Shown one piece after another: positions 33,837 to 43,333 of a DNA stretch of 57,766 nt; position 1 is the stretch's first letter, and each line of letters opens with the position of its first letter. This DNA comes from Clostridia bacterium. GTDB lineage: Bacteria > Bacillota > Clostridia > Christensenellales > Aristaeellaceae. Below the pieces are notes generated by a model. That model searched no databases, had not been told where the DNA came from, and saw nothing but the letters and a program-made list of their open reading frames with translations. A program made the translations under genes and the position numbers. The stretch is taken from the NCBI GenBank assembly GCA_017465155.1, contig JAFTWV010000107.1:1-57766 (forward strand), given 5' to 3'.

Positions 33837-33872
33837 AAACGGGGTTTTTGAAGATTGAAAACCCTGTTTTTT
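33837..33872 (+). terminator. Leader terminator (possible attenuator) before the importer operon
   Basis: A 12-pair stem (33837-33848 with 33858-33869), 9-base loop and T-run to 33872 lie about 100 bases before the start of the operon. No plus-strand gene lies upstream, since the neighbour is divergent. The terminator would therefore act on the operon's own leader. A TTTAGGT/ACCTTAAA pairing upstream (about 33785-33828) may be a further stem. I see no known riboswitch class and cannot place the plus-strand promoter with confidence in 33650-33970. Confidence 0.6.
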
Positions 33873-33970
33873 CGTGCAACAATTTTCTTGAACGACGGCA
33901 GGGCGTACTGACTCTGTCACCAACGATCATCAGGGGCCGGGGCTTCCCGGCTGAGTAAGGAGGCGCCGAA

Positions 33971-36895
33971 GTGAAACGGAGCGCAATGCTGGCACTGCTG
34001 CTGGCCCTGGTATGTTTTGTCTGCCCCGCGCTGGCGGAGGACTGGTCGGATCTCTATGCGTTTGATACCGACGAGGTGATCGGCTATGAGGAAGCGCTGG
34101 AGGTTTACGCGGCGTATGCGTATGCGCCGGCGGGCACACGGCTGGAGCTGACGCCGGAAATGGCTGTCCTGTCGGGCGATGCGGCGCTGACCGATGCTGC
34201 CGGCCCGGACGGATCGGCTGTCAAGGCGCTGCGGACGGGCACGGCGAACAGCGCCGTCACCTGGACGGTTGACGTTCCTGCCGACGGCCTGTATGAGCTG
34301 GAAATTACCTATTTCAATGAGGGCGGCAACGAAGCCAAGATTCAGCGCAGGCTGCTGATTGACGGTGCGGTGCCTTATGAGGAGGCCAACAACCTTTGCC
34401 TCTATCGCCGGTTTGAAGAGGCAGCGGAGGAGATTGGCCGCCGGAACTCCATCGACGATGAGGTGTGGCCCAAGCAGACCGAGGTTCGCCTGTGGCAGAC
34501 GGTTCGTGTGGCGGATGGTCAGGGCATCTATGTTGATCCCCTGCGTTTCTATTTGACTGCCGGCGTGCACGAGATCACCCTGAGCTATGTGGATCAGCCT
34601 GTGCTGCTGGGCACGGTGGCGTTTGCTGCTCCGAAAACCTACCCCGCATACGCGGAAAAGGCGGCGGAATATGCCCGGCTGGGCTATGCTTCTGTCTCTG
34701 AGGCTGTGGAGGTCAAGCTGCAGGCGGAGAACAGCCTGTGGCGCAGTGAGAATGTTGTTCGCCGTGAATCTGACGCTGATCCCAGGACGGAGCCCCGCTC
34801 CGGTGCAAACCGTGTGCTGAACGTGGTGGGCGGCTGGCGCTGGCGTCTGGGCAATGCGGCGGTCACCTGGGAGTTCGAGGTGCCGGAAACGGGTCTGTAT
34901 GCGATCCATTTCAAGGTGTCGCAGGCGCAGGACCCGGGCATGCCCTCTTACCGCCAGATTATGATCGACGGCGAAATCCCCTTTGAGGAGATGCGCCTGT
35001 ACTCCTTCCCCTACAGCAACCAGTGGTACGGCGAGACGCTCCGTGATGAGAACGGCGAGCCCTACCAGTTCTACCTCACCGAGGGCGAGCACACGCTGAC
35101 AGCCGTGGTAAAGCTGGGCCCGATCGGCGAGATCATGACGCGTACGGAGGCGGACACAGCTTATCTTGGCGCGATGCAGCGCGAGATCGTCAAGATTACC
35201 GGTACTGAGCCGGACTACAACTATGAGTACGATCTCTACCGCACCATGCCCGATCTGCACAATCAGCTGACCTATCTGGCGGGCCGCCTGACCGAGTGCG
35301 CAGATCTGCTGGCCTCCATCTCCAACGAGACCACCTCCATGGAGAACAACTACCGTCAGATCATCGACCAGCTGAAATTCTTCGCCGAAGATGTGGACCG
35401 TATCCCGCGCGCGCTGAGTGATCTGGACAACGCGCAGTCCAATCTGGGCACGTACATCTCCTCCATGGAGAAGTGCCCGCTGACTGTCGACTACATTATG
35501 CTGACTGCGCCGGAAAAAAAGGTCAGCGTCAGCACCTCCGGCGTCATTGAACGCCTGGGCGTGACGGGCGAGAACTTCATCGCTTCCTTCTATAAGGATT
35601 ACGATTCCGTCGGCCTGATTGTGGATGAGGACTCCGCGGACGCCCAGGAGAAGGTCGTGCTGGATGTGTGGATTGGCCGCGGCACGGAATGGGGCGAGAT
35701 CCTCAAGGAAATGTGCGACGAGGAGTTCACCCCTTCGACCGGCGGTAAGATTGTCGTCAATCTGCATGTGCTGCCCTCGGGCCAGCTGGCGACGGGCTCT
35801 GTCAACACCATTCTGCTGAGCGTCACCTCCGGCACTGCGCCGGATGTGGCCCTCTCGGTGGATTACAACCTGCCCGGTGAGTTTGCCTTCCGTGAGGCTG
35901 TGGTCGATCTGACACAGTTTGCGGATTTCGGGGAGGTTGCCAAGCAGTTTTACGAGTCCAGCCTGATTCCCTACACCTATAACGGCGGCGTGTATGCCCT
36001 GCCCGAGACGATGGACTTCTCCGTGATGATCTACCGTCAGGACGTGCTGGAGGAGCTGGGCGTAACTTTGCCTGAAACATGGACGGATCTGTATCAGTCC
36101 ATCCTGCCCCGCCTGTACGAGAATAATATGGCTTTCTCGCTGCCGGTGGATACCTCTGTATCCTCCAATTCGCCCGGCGCGCTGCGCGGCTTCACGATGC
36201 TGCTGCTGCAGATGGGCGGCGATTATTACAACAACGACGGCGAATCCTCCGCGCTGGATACCCCGGAGGCCTATCAGGCCTTCAAGTTCTGGACGGATAT
36301 GTATGCCAACTACGGCATCGACGCGGAGAGCAACTTCTTCACCCGCATCCGCACCGGCACGATGCCCATTGGCATCGGCAACTTCTCCACCTACATGCAG
36401 CTGATGACGAGCGCTCCTGAGCTGTACGGCCGCTGGTCCATCGCCCCCGTGCCCGGCACGGAGCAGGCGGATGGTACGGTGTCCCATGCGGTGGGCACGA
36501 CGGCCGCCACGGCCAATGTCATCCTGGCTCAGTCCGACAAGCAGGAGGCGGCGTGGGAATTCCTCAAGTGGTGGATGTCCGAGGATACGCAGACCCGCTA
36601 TGGCCGCGAGCTGGAGGCGGTGCTGGGTACTGGCGCCCGCTGGAACACGGCCAACGTGGAGGCGTTCTTCTCCCTTCCGTGGGACCAGCGCCATGCGGAG
36701 ATCATCCGTGCGCAGATGGAGAGCGCTGAGGAGCAGCTGATTGTTCCCGGCGGCTACTTCACCGGCCGTCATATCATCAACGCGTGGAATCGTGTGGTTG
36801 TCAACAACGAGAATGCCCGCGACTCCCTGGAAGAGGCTGTCAAGGACATCAACAAGGAGCTCTACAACAAGCGCAAGGAATTTGGACTTGAATGA
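33971..36895 (+). CDS. Solute-binding protein fused to two carbohydrate-binding-like domains
   Basis: A 974-residue exported protein. Signal peptide (1-22, ending ALAE, no lipobox Cys); two related beta-sandwich domains (about 30-225 and 240-420), each with a W-x-V/F-x-V-P-x-x-G-L-Y core and an R-x-x-x-I-D-G-x-x-P-x-E-E end, like CBM6/35; a helical segment (about 425-510); and an extracellular solute-binding domain (about 545-960; DVALSVDYNLPGEFAFREAVVDL, WEFLKWWMSEDTQTRYG). It starts at GTG 33971 after AAGGAGGCG. It is the first gene of the importer train, feeding the permeases at 36892 and 37853. How it is held at the cell surface is unclear. Confidence 0.88.
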   Translation: MKRSAMLALLLALVCFVCPALAEDWSDLYAFDTDEVIGYEEALEVYAAYAYAPAGTRLELTPEMAVLSGDAALTDAAGPDGSAVKALRTGTANSAVTWTVDVPADGLYELEITYFNEGGNEAKIQRRLLIDGAVPYEEANNLCLYRRFEEAAEEIGRRNSIDDEVWPKQTEVRLWQTVRVADGQGIYVDPLRFYLTAGVHEITLSYVDQPVLLGTVAFAAPKTYPAYAEKAAEYARLGYASVSEAVEVKLQAENSLWRSENVVRRESDADPRTEPRSGANRVLNVVGGWRWRLGNAAVTWEFEVPETGLYAIHFKVSQAQDPGMPSYRQIMIDGEIPFEEMRLYSFPYSNQWYGETLRDENGEPYQFYLTEGEHTLTAVVKLGPIGEIMTRTEADTAYLGAMQREIVKITGTEPDYNYEYDLYRTMPDLHNQLTYLAGRLTECADLLASISNETTSMENNYRQIIDQLKFFAEDVDRIPRALSDLDNAQSNLGTYISSMEKCPLTVDYIMLTAPEKKVSVSTSGVIERLGVTGENFIASFYKDYDSVGLIVDEDSADAQEKVVLDVWIGRGTEWGEILKEMCDEEFTPSTGGKIVVNLHVLPSGQLATGSVNTILLSVTSGTAPDVALSVDYNLPGEFAFREAVVDLTQFADFGEVAKQFYESSLIPYTYNGGVYALPETMDFSVMIYRQDVLEELGVTLPETWTDLYQSILPRLYENNMAFSLPVDTSVSSNSPGALRGFTMLLLQMGGDYYNNDGESSALDTPEAYQAFKFWTDMYANYGIDAESNFFTRIRTGTMPIGIGNFSTYMQLMTSAPELYGRWSIAPVPGTEQADGTVSHAVGTTAATANVILAQSDKQEAAWEFLKWWMSEDTQTRYGRELEAVLGTGARWNTANVEAFFSLPWDQRHAEIIRAQMESAEEQLIVPGGYFTGRHIINAWNRVVVNNENARDSLEEAVKDINKELYNKRKEFGLE

Positions 36896-37833
36896 AAAAG
36901 GAGGGACAGCCCGTGACTGCCATTACCCAGAAGAAACACAATGGCGGCGTGAAGGAGTGGCTGCGTAAAAATGCGATCGGCTATGCCTTCCTGCTGCCCT
37001 TCCTGATCCTGTTTGCGATCTTCGTCATCGTGCCTGTGGCCGTGGCGATGTATTACAGCCTGACCAACTACAACATGATCCAGACGCCCGGCTTTGTGGG
37101 TCTGGATAACTACGCACAGCTCATTCTGGATGACGATGTGTTCCTTATCTCCCTTCAGAATACGCTGGTGCTTGCGGTTGTGACCGGTCCGCTGGGGTAT
37201 TTCGCTTCCTTCATCATGGCGTGGATCATCACGCTGGTGAAGAAGGGAAGGGGATTCTTCTCCCTGGCGTTCTATGCGCCCTCGCTGACCAGCGGCGTAG
37301 CCATGTCCACCATCTGGCTCATCCTCTTCTCCGGCGACCGTTACGGCTACATCAATAACCTGCTGCTGCGCTTCGGCGTGATCATGGAGCCGATCCTGTG
37401 GACCAAGGACGCCAACTACGTCCTGCCGGTCATCATGATCATCTCTGTGTGGATGTCCATGGGCAACGGTTTTCTCAGCTTCCTGGCGGGCTTCCAGAAC
37501 ATCGACCCGTCGATGTACGAGGCGGGCCGTGTGGACGGCATCAAGAACAAGTGGCAGGAGCTGCGCTTCATTACCATTCCGCTGATGAAGCCCCAGATGC
37601 TCTTTGGCGCGATCAACTCCATTGTCGGCGCGTTTGCCGTGTTCGACGTGGCAACAGCCGTGGCCGGCATGCCCAGCCCCAACTACTCTGCGCACACCAT
37701 CGTTGCGCACCTGTACGACTACGCCTTTACCCGTTTCAACATGGGCTATGCGTCGGCGGTTGCCATGGTGCTGTTCCTGATCACCTTTGTGCTGGGCCGC
37801 GTGTGTATGCGCGTCTTCCGCGATGATACCTGA
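36892..37833 (+). CDS. Sugar ABC transporter permease (MalF/LplB type)
   Basis: A 313-residue membrane protein with six helices and the EAA loop (SMYEAGRVDGIKNKWQELRFITIPLM) that docks the ATPase. Its start overlaps the stop of the binding-protein gene (ATGA), so translation is coupled. It pairs with the permease at 37853 to import oligosaccharides, presumably pectic ones. The ATPase must be supplied from elsewhere (MsmX-like). Confidence 0.92.
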   Translation: MKKEGQPVTAITQKKHNGGVKEWLRKNAIGYAFLLPFLILFAIFVIVPVAVAMYYSLTNYNMIQTPGFVGLDNYAQLILDDDVFLISLQNTLVLAVVTGPLGYFASFIMAWIITLVKKGRGFFSLAFYAPSLTSGVAMSTIWLILFSGDRYGYINNLLLRFGVIMEPILWTKDANYVLPVIMIISVWMSMGNGFLSFLAGFQNIDPSMYEAGRVDGIKNKWQELRFITIPLMKPQMLFGAINSIVGAFAVFDVATAVAGMPSPNYSAHTIVAHLYDYAFTRFNMGYASAVAMVLFLITFVLGRVCMRVFRDDT

Positions 37834-37852
37834 TGAAAGGAGGGCCAGAAAA

Positions 37853-38773
37853 TTGACTGCGATCCATTTTAACAAGAAGCAGAGGCATCCGCTGCCGTCG
37901 CTCAAGATCGGCAAGGAGCGTATCCGTCTGCACCGGCCTTCCTTTGCGCAGATCATGCTGTACCTGTTCCTGCTGGTGATGGTGCTCTTCTGCGCGCTGC
38001 CCCTGTTTGCGATGGTCTGCCGCGCGCTGATGCCGCTGGATGAACTGTACCTGTACCCGCCGCGTATCATCGTGCAGAAGCCGACCCTGCGCAACTTCTC
38101 CGATCTGCTGACCTCCCTGTCTTCCTCGACTGTGCCCTTCACGCGCTACATCTTCAACAGCCTGTTCACGACTGTGGTGACGGTGGTTGCATCCATCATG
38201 GTCTGCTCGCTGGGCGCGTATGGCCTGGTGAAGCATAAGCCGGCGGGCTCGGGATTCATTTTCGCCATCGTCGTGGCAGCGCTGTCCTTCTCCAGCCATG
38301 TGACGACCATCCCCAACTATCTGGTGGTCAATGGGCTGGGCCTGGTGAATACGTATCTGGCGCTGATCATTCCCAAGATCGCCGTGGCGTACAACTTCTT
38401 CCTTGTGAAGCAGTTCTGCGAGCAGCTGCCGGACTCCATCCTGGAGGCGGCGCGCATTGACGGCGCAAAGGAACTCCGTATTTTCTGGAAGATCGCCATG
38501 CCGCTTCTGAAGCCCGCCTGGACGACGCTGGCGGTGTTCTCCTTCGTCAACAACTGGAACGATTATTTCTCTCCGCTGATCTTCATCCAGTCCAATGCGC
38601 TCAAGACCCTGCCGCTGGCGCTGCAGACCCTGCAGGGCGGCGCTGGCGTGGTGGCCCGTGCGGGTACCGTTGGCGCGGCGACGTTCCTGACGACGCTGCC
38701 CTCCATTCTTGTATTTGCTTTCATGCGCGGCAAGGTCATGGAAACCATGTCCTACTCCGGCATCAAGTCCTAA
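37853..38773 (+). CDS. Sugar ABC transporter permease (MalG/LplC type)
   Basis: A 306-residue permease with six helices and the EAA loop (SILEAARIDGAKELRIFWKIAMPLLKPA). I place the start at TTG 37853 because AAAGGAGGG lies 8 bases upstream and the codons before it overlap the previous gene without a ribosome site. Second half of the permease pair begun at 36892. Confidence 0.9.
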   Translation: MTAIHFNKKQRHPLPSLKIGKERIRLHRPSFAQIMLYLFLLVMVLFCALPLFAMVCRALMPLDELYLYPPRIIVQKPTLRNFSDLLTSLSSSTVPFTRYIFNSLFTTVVTVVASIMVCSLGAYGLVKHKPAGSGFIFAIVVAALSFSSHVTTIPNYLVVNGLGLVNTYLALIIPKIAVAYNFFLVKQFCEQLPDSILEAARIDGAKELRIFWKIAMPLLKPAWTTLAVFSFVNNWNDYFSPLIFIQSNALKTLPLALQTLQGGAGVVARAGTVGAATFLTTLPSILVFAFMRGKVMETMSYSGIKS

Positions 38774-38787
38774 GGGGGGAGCGGAAC

Positions 38788-40215
38788 ATGATGAAACGAT
38801 TTGTCACCATTCTCATGGCGCTGCTGCTCCTGACGGGCGCGACGAGTGCCTCGGCGGTGGTGGGCATGGACGCCTTTGTGGCAGATAAGGATGAGAATTA
38901 CATCCCGATTCCCGCGGCCTATGAGGTTTATGCGACCTACAAGAACCTGGACGAGTACGATTTCCTCAAGCACCCCGAGGATCTCTTCATTGGCCCCGAC
39001 GACATGCTCTACATCGCCGACACGGAGAACAACCGTGTGCTGAAGATGACGCTGGAGGGCGAGGTGGTCGAGGAGATCACCGAGTCCGGCGGCAAGAAGC
39101 TCAACAAGCCCCGCGGCGTGTATGTGGGCGAGGATCTCTCGCTGTGGATCGCCGATACCGGAAACCTGCGCCTGACGACCCTCAACGCCGACCGCACGCA
39201 CCGCAAGGATTACGTGAAGCCTGACTCCGCGCTGCTGGAGAACAACTTCACCTTCGACGTGCAGAAGCTCTTCGTGGCCAACACCGGCTACATCTACGTC
39301 CTCAAGGGCGCAAACCTGATCGCGCTGGATGAGAACAATGCCTTCCGCGGCTACCTCGGCGCGGATGAAGTGGGCTTCTCCCTTTCCCGTACGCTGATCC
39401 GCATGTTCGGCACCAAGAGCCAGATCGAGCGCACGGTCAAGCAGGAGCCTGCCAGCTACTCCAACTTCTTCATCGGCGCGGATAACATGATCTACGGCAT
39501 CCTTTCCAACAAGGATACCGCGCAGATCCGCAAGCTGAACTCCGTTGGCAACAACACCTACCCCGAGGAGAAGTACGGCTTCACCCTCGAGGATGAGGAG
39601 GGCAAGCCCCTCACGCCCACCCTTGCGGACGTCACGGTGGAGGACAACGGCATCATCACCGTTGTTGACCGCCTGACGGGCCTGATCTACCAGTATGATC
39701 AGGAGGGCAATCTTCTGTGTACCTTCGGCGGCATCGGTACGGTGGGCGGCCTGTTCCAGATCCCCATCAGCATCGACGCTGACTCTCAGGGCAGGCTGTA
39801 TGTGCTGGATTACAGCACCGGTTCCATCACCGTGTTCGAACCCACCCACTTCATCCAGCTGATCCATCAGGCGGTTACCCTGCATGGCGAGGGCCGGTAT
39901 GAGGAGGCGCTGGGCTACTGGAAGCAGGTGTTGGAGATCGACAGCAACTACGCGCTGGCTCATCAGGGCGTGGCGAAGGTCATGGGTAAGCAGGAGAAAT
40001 GGGAAGCCGCGCTGGAGTCCTATTACCTGGCCGATGACAAGGAAGGCTACTCAGAAGCCTTTGGCGAGTATCGTCATGAGCTGTTCCGCCAGTACTTCGT
40101 ACCGGTGGTGGCGGTGATTTTTGTGGGCGGCTTCCTGCTGCTCAAGCTCCTGGGGCTTGCCAAGCGCAAGGCTGACCAGTGGGCGGACGACGTACAGATG
40201 GGAAGGGGGCTGTAA
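38788..40215 (+). CDS. Exported NHL-repeat/TPR protein with C-terminal membrane helix
   Basis: A 475-residue protein: signal peptide (about 1-23), NHL-type beta-propeller repeats (about 55-355; PEDLFIGPDDMLYIADTENNRVLKM, KPRGVYVGEDLSLWIADTGNLRL, ISIDADSQGRLYVLDYSTG), one or two TPR motifs (about 362-425), and a membrane helix near 437-457 with a short cytoplasmic tail. It lies between permeases and YIP1/DUF5696 genes, a set that recurs with such importers in Bacillota (from memory, not checked). It may scaffold or dock the binding protein at the membrane; this is inference. Confidence 0.82.
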   Translation: MMKRFVTILMALLLLTGATSASAVVGMDAFVADKDENYIPIPAAYEVYATYKNLDEYDFLKHPEDLFIGPDDMLYIADTENNRVLKMTLEGEVVEEITESGGKKLNKPRGVYVGEDLSLWIADTGNLRLTTLNADRTHRKDYVKPDSALLENNFTFDVQKLFVANTGYIYVLKGANLIALDENNAFRGYLGADEVGFSLSRTLIRMFGTKSQIERTVKQEPASYSNFFIGADNMIYGILSNKDTAQIRKLNSVGNNTYPEEKYGFTLEDEEGKPLTPTLADVTVEDNGIITVVDRLTGLIYQYDQEGNLLCTFGGIGTVGGLFQIPISIDADSQGRLYVLDYSTGSITVFEPTHFIQLIHQAVTLHGEGRYEEALGYWKQVLEIDSNYALAHQGVAKVMGKQEKWEAALESYYLADDKEGYSEAFGEYRHELFRQYFVPVVAVIFVGGFLLLKLLGLAKRKADQWADDVQMGRGL

Positions 40216-40216
40216 C

Positions 40217-40843
40217 ATGGTCGAGAGCCTGAAGCTGTGTCTGATGACCCTGTTCCATCCCATCGTGGTGACGGAGCATATCAAGAAGCAGCGCGACAGG
40301 AAGATGAACTGGTGGCCGGTCATCATCCTGATGCTGCTGGCGCTGGCGGTGCGTATCTTCTCCATCTATGTCACGCACTATCCGCTGGCTGCCGTGTCCG
40401 TGCGCAAGGCGAACCTGCTGCTGGAGTGCGGTAAGCTCTTTGTGCCGGTGCTGACGTGGGTGCTGGCGTCTTACGCCATGACTACCATCCTTGACGGCGA
40501 GACCCTCTTCCGGGAAACGCTGCTCTTCTCCTCCTACGCGCTGACGCCTTACATCGTCTTCACCCCCATCCTGAATGTCGCCTCCCGTTTGATGGATGGC
40601 AATCAGCTGGGGCTGTATGGCACCATTGAGATCGGCATCCTCGCATGGGTCGTGCTGCTGATGATCGTCGCGCTCAAGGAAATGAACGGCTACTCCGTTG
40701 GTAAAACGGTGCTGATGATCGCTCTGTCTCTGTTCACTATGGTGATGATCTGGGCGGTCGTCATCCTCCTGTATACCATCAGCTCCCAGTTCGTAACGAT
40801 GGTGAAGGAAATGTTCTATGAAGTGATCTACCGGATCGACTGA
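40217..40843 (+). CDS. YIP1-family membrane protein
   Basis: A 208-residue protein with about five membrane helices and YIP1-like order (N-terminal FHPIVVTEHIKKQRDRKMNWW, then helices through MLLALAVRIFSIYV, FVPVLTWVLASYAMT, FSSYALTPYIVFTPIL). The start at 40217 is one base past the previous stop. Function in bacteria is unknown. Its place among importer genes suggests a role with the NHL/TPR and DUF5696 proteins. Confidence 0.82.
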   Translation: MVESLKLCLMTLFHPIVVTEHIKKQRDRKMNWWPVIILMLLALAVRIFSIYVTHYPLAAVSVRKANLLLECGKLFVPVLTWVLASYAMTTILDGETLFRETLLFSSYALTPYIVFTPILNVASRLMDGNQLGLYGTIEIGILAWVVLLMIVALKEMNGYSVGKTVLMIALSLFTMVMIWAVVILLYTISSQFVTMVKEMFYEVIYRID

Positions 40844-40858
40844 TGCAGGAGGGATGAG

Positions 40859-43333
40859 ATGATGAAAAAGTTGATTGTCCTGTGCCTCGCGCTGCTGATG
40901 TCCTTCGGCCTCGCGATGGCTAAGGCAGATGATCGGATTCCCGTGGCGGAAAACGACCGCCTGGCGCTGTACCTGAAGGCGGATCACTGCGGCTTCGACG
41001 TGGAGGATAAGGAGACCGGCGTTACTTGGTCATCTTCCATGAACGACCCGACCTTTACCGGCAAGCTGGCCGGCCTGAACCTGAAGAAGGCCAACAGCCT
41101 GCTGATCGTCAACATCACCAACCTTGTCAAGGGCGCGGGCTCCATCACCAATGCTGTTCTGCTCAACGACAAGCAGCTGTCTACCGGTTATGAGCTGATC
41201 GAGAACGGCGTGCGTGCCCATTACGATCTGGGCTCCTACCGGCTGCGGCTGTCAGTGGACATCGTACTGGAGAACGACACGGTGCTTGTGAGCGTTCCCT
41301 ATGACCAGATCATTAATTACTATGTCCTGGAGCTCCCCAAGAACATCGTACTGACCTCGACGGACGGCAAGGAGCTGGCGATGGCCTCCGACGGTATCCA
41401 CTGGGTAGTGAGCACCGTCAACGAGGAGGGCAACACCGTCAAGAAGAATGGCGAACTCTACGAGAACGCGGTGGTCAACTGCAGCTATGACAACAAACGG
41501 TTTCAGATGGACACTGTGCAGCTGATGGCGCTGTGGGGTGCAACAGTGACGCTGGACATGGGTTATGAGATGGTCAATGGCAGCGTCCAGTGCGCTCTGG
41601 TGCAGGAGGGTGAAACGGAGCTGGTTCAGCTTCCGGGCGCGCTGATTGACACGCTGGCCGGGGAGCAGGATGTGTTCTCCATCGTGTCCATCGACATGCT
41701 GCCCTACCTCTGCTCCGGCTCTGACAATGCGGACGGCTTCCTCTTCTACCCGGATGGCTCCGGTGCGATCCTGGAGTTCCAGGACTACGCTCACTTCAAG
41801 GAGACTGCACAATACTTCAATGTTTACGGCAGCCTTGAGAAGCGTGAGAGCGTGCTGGACTTCTTCGATCAGGAGGACCCCAACGTCATGATGCCGGTCT
41901 ACGGCATTTCCATCGGCGGCAACGCCATGATTGCGGTGATCGAGGATGGCGCGGAGAGCGCCCGCATCGCAGTCAACTCCTCCACGAAGATCGTTGCGCT
42001 GAACAGCGTGTACGCCAACTTCCAGTATCGCCGAGGCTTCGACGACCTGCGTGTCAGCGACGCCCGCTCGATCAAGACCTATGACAAGAAGGCCATGGAA
42101 ACGGACTATGCCCTGCGCTTGATGTTCCTGCCGGAGGGCAAGGACACCTACAGCGACATGGCCGTGGCGTACCGCGATTACCTGCTCAACGACCAGGGCT
42201 TCGAGCGCCGGACGAACGAGCAGGACGTGGCTGTTGACCTGTTCATGTCTGCACCGGAGGAGGGCCTTCTGTTTGACACGCAGCGCACCGTGACCACGCT
42301 GTCACAGGCTGATGATATCCTCGACGCGCTGGCGGAGAAGGGGATCGGCGGTGTGCAGATCTCTCTGAAGGGCTGGGCTAAGGGCGGCTATGGCAGCACG
42401 CCCGACCGCTTTCCCGTGGTTGGCTCCATTGGCAATAATGCGGAGCTGACCAGATTGATGGAGAAGGCAGAGAGCATGGGCAGCACTCTGAGCCTGACGG
42501 CCAACTTCGTGGAGGCCGACAAGGATTCCTGGGGCTACTCCAAGCGCAACGACGTCGTCTATCTGAGCAACTACGCCATCCTGACCAACGAGGAGGAGGA
42601 TGTGTTCATCCTCAGCCCGGAGGCGATGTATCAGAAATTCAGCGACTTCCGCAAGCAGGCGGAAAAGCTGGACGTGAACGGCGTACGCTTCGAGTTCCTT
42701 GGCGAGTGCGTTACCTTCAACTACAACAGCAGCCACTACCACACCTCTGCCGACAGCCTTGACACCTACCTGAAGATGCTGGCCGAGGCGAAGGAATCTC
42801 TGGGGCATGTGAGCGTTGTGGGCGGCGCGGTTGCCCTGGCGAAGCAGGCAGACCTGATGACGGAGATCCCCTACGATGACAGCGGCTTCCAGTTCACCAC
42901 GACCTCCGTGCCCTTCTACCAGATCGTGATGCACGGCGTGCGTGACTACACCGGCACCCCCGGCAACCTCTCCAGCGATCTGGAGCGCGAGACGCTCCGC
43001 TGGGTCGAGATGGGCTACATGCCCTACTTCGAGCTGACCTGGGGCAGCACAGAGGAGCTGATGTACACCGATTACCAGAGCCTGTTCACCGCGCAGTATA
43101 CCGCGTGGATCGACGAGGTGGCTGAGATCGCCAGGGCATTCTCCGAGGGTGACCTGAAGGCGGTGCGCACGGCGCTGATCATAAAGCATGAGTGCCTGGC
43201 GGCTGATCTGTATAAGGTTACCTACGACAACGGCTGCGTCGTATATGTGAACTACAGCAACGAGGCGATGGAGGCTGACGGCCTGACCATCCCTGCCAAG
43301 GACTATCTTGTGGTAAAGGAGGGAGTGCAGTGA
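40859..43333 (+). CDS. Exported DUF5696-like protein
   Basis: An 824-residue exported protein (signal peptide 1-22). The first half is beta-rich (about 30-350; ADHCGFDVEDKETGVTWSSS, SDNADGFLFYPDGSGAILEF). The second (about 440-760) looks like a TIM-barrel (GIGGVQISLKGWAKGGYGS, LNANFV-like SLTANFVEADKDSW, VNGVRFEFLGEC), which suggests a carbohydrate-binding or catalytic barrel. No catalytic pair can be named with confidence. GGAGGG precedes the ATG at 40859, and the next permease start overlaps its stop. I infer an extracellular partner of the importer. Confidence 0.83.
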   Translation: MMKKLIVLCLALLMSFGLAMAKADDRIPVAENDRLALYLKADHCGFDVEDKETGVTWSSSMNDPTFTGKLAGLNLKKANSLLIVNITNLVKGAGSITNAVLLNDKQLSTGYELIENGVRAHYDLGSYRLRLSVDIVLENDTVLVSVPYDQIINYYVLELPKNIVLTSTDGKELAMASDGIHWVVSTVNEEGNTVKKNGELYENAVVNCSYDNKRFQMDTVQLMALWGATVTLDMGYEMVNGSVQCALVQEGETELVQLPGALIDTLAGEQDVFSIVSIDMLPYLCSGSDNADGFLFYPDGSGAILEFQDYAHFKETAQYFNVYGSLEKRESVLDFFDQEDPNVMMPVYGISIGGNAMIAVIEDGAESARIAVNSSTKIVALNSVYANFQYRRGFDDLRVSDARSIKTYDKKAMETDYALRLMFLPEGKDTYSDMAVAYRDYLLNDQGFERRTNEQDVAVDLFMSAPEEGLLFDTQRTVTTLSQADDILDALAEKGIGGVQISLKGWAKGGYGSTPDRFPVVGSIGNNAELTRLMEKAESMGSTLSLTANFVEADKDSWGYSKRNDVVYLSNYAILTNEEEDVFILSPEAMYQKFSDFRKQAEKLDVNGVRFEFLGECVTFNYNSSHYHTSADSLDTYLKMLAEAKESLGHVSVVGGAVALAKQADLMTEIPYDDSGFQFTTTSVPFYQIVMHGVRDYTGTPGNLSSDLERETLRWVEMGYMPYFELTWGSTEELMYTDYQSLFTAQYTAWIDEVAEIARAFSEGDLKAVRTALIIKHECLAADLYKVTYDNGCVVYVNYSNEAMEADGLTIPAKDYLVVKEGVQ

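Noticed and set aside
33917-36772. 951-residue minus-strand reading frame
   Set aside because: Shadow of the fused binding-protein gene; Arg/His/Gln-rich with no domain and no ribosome site.
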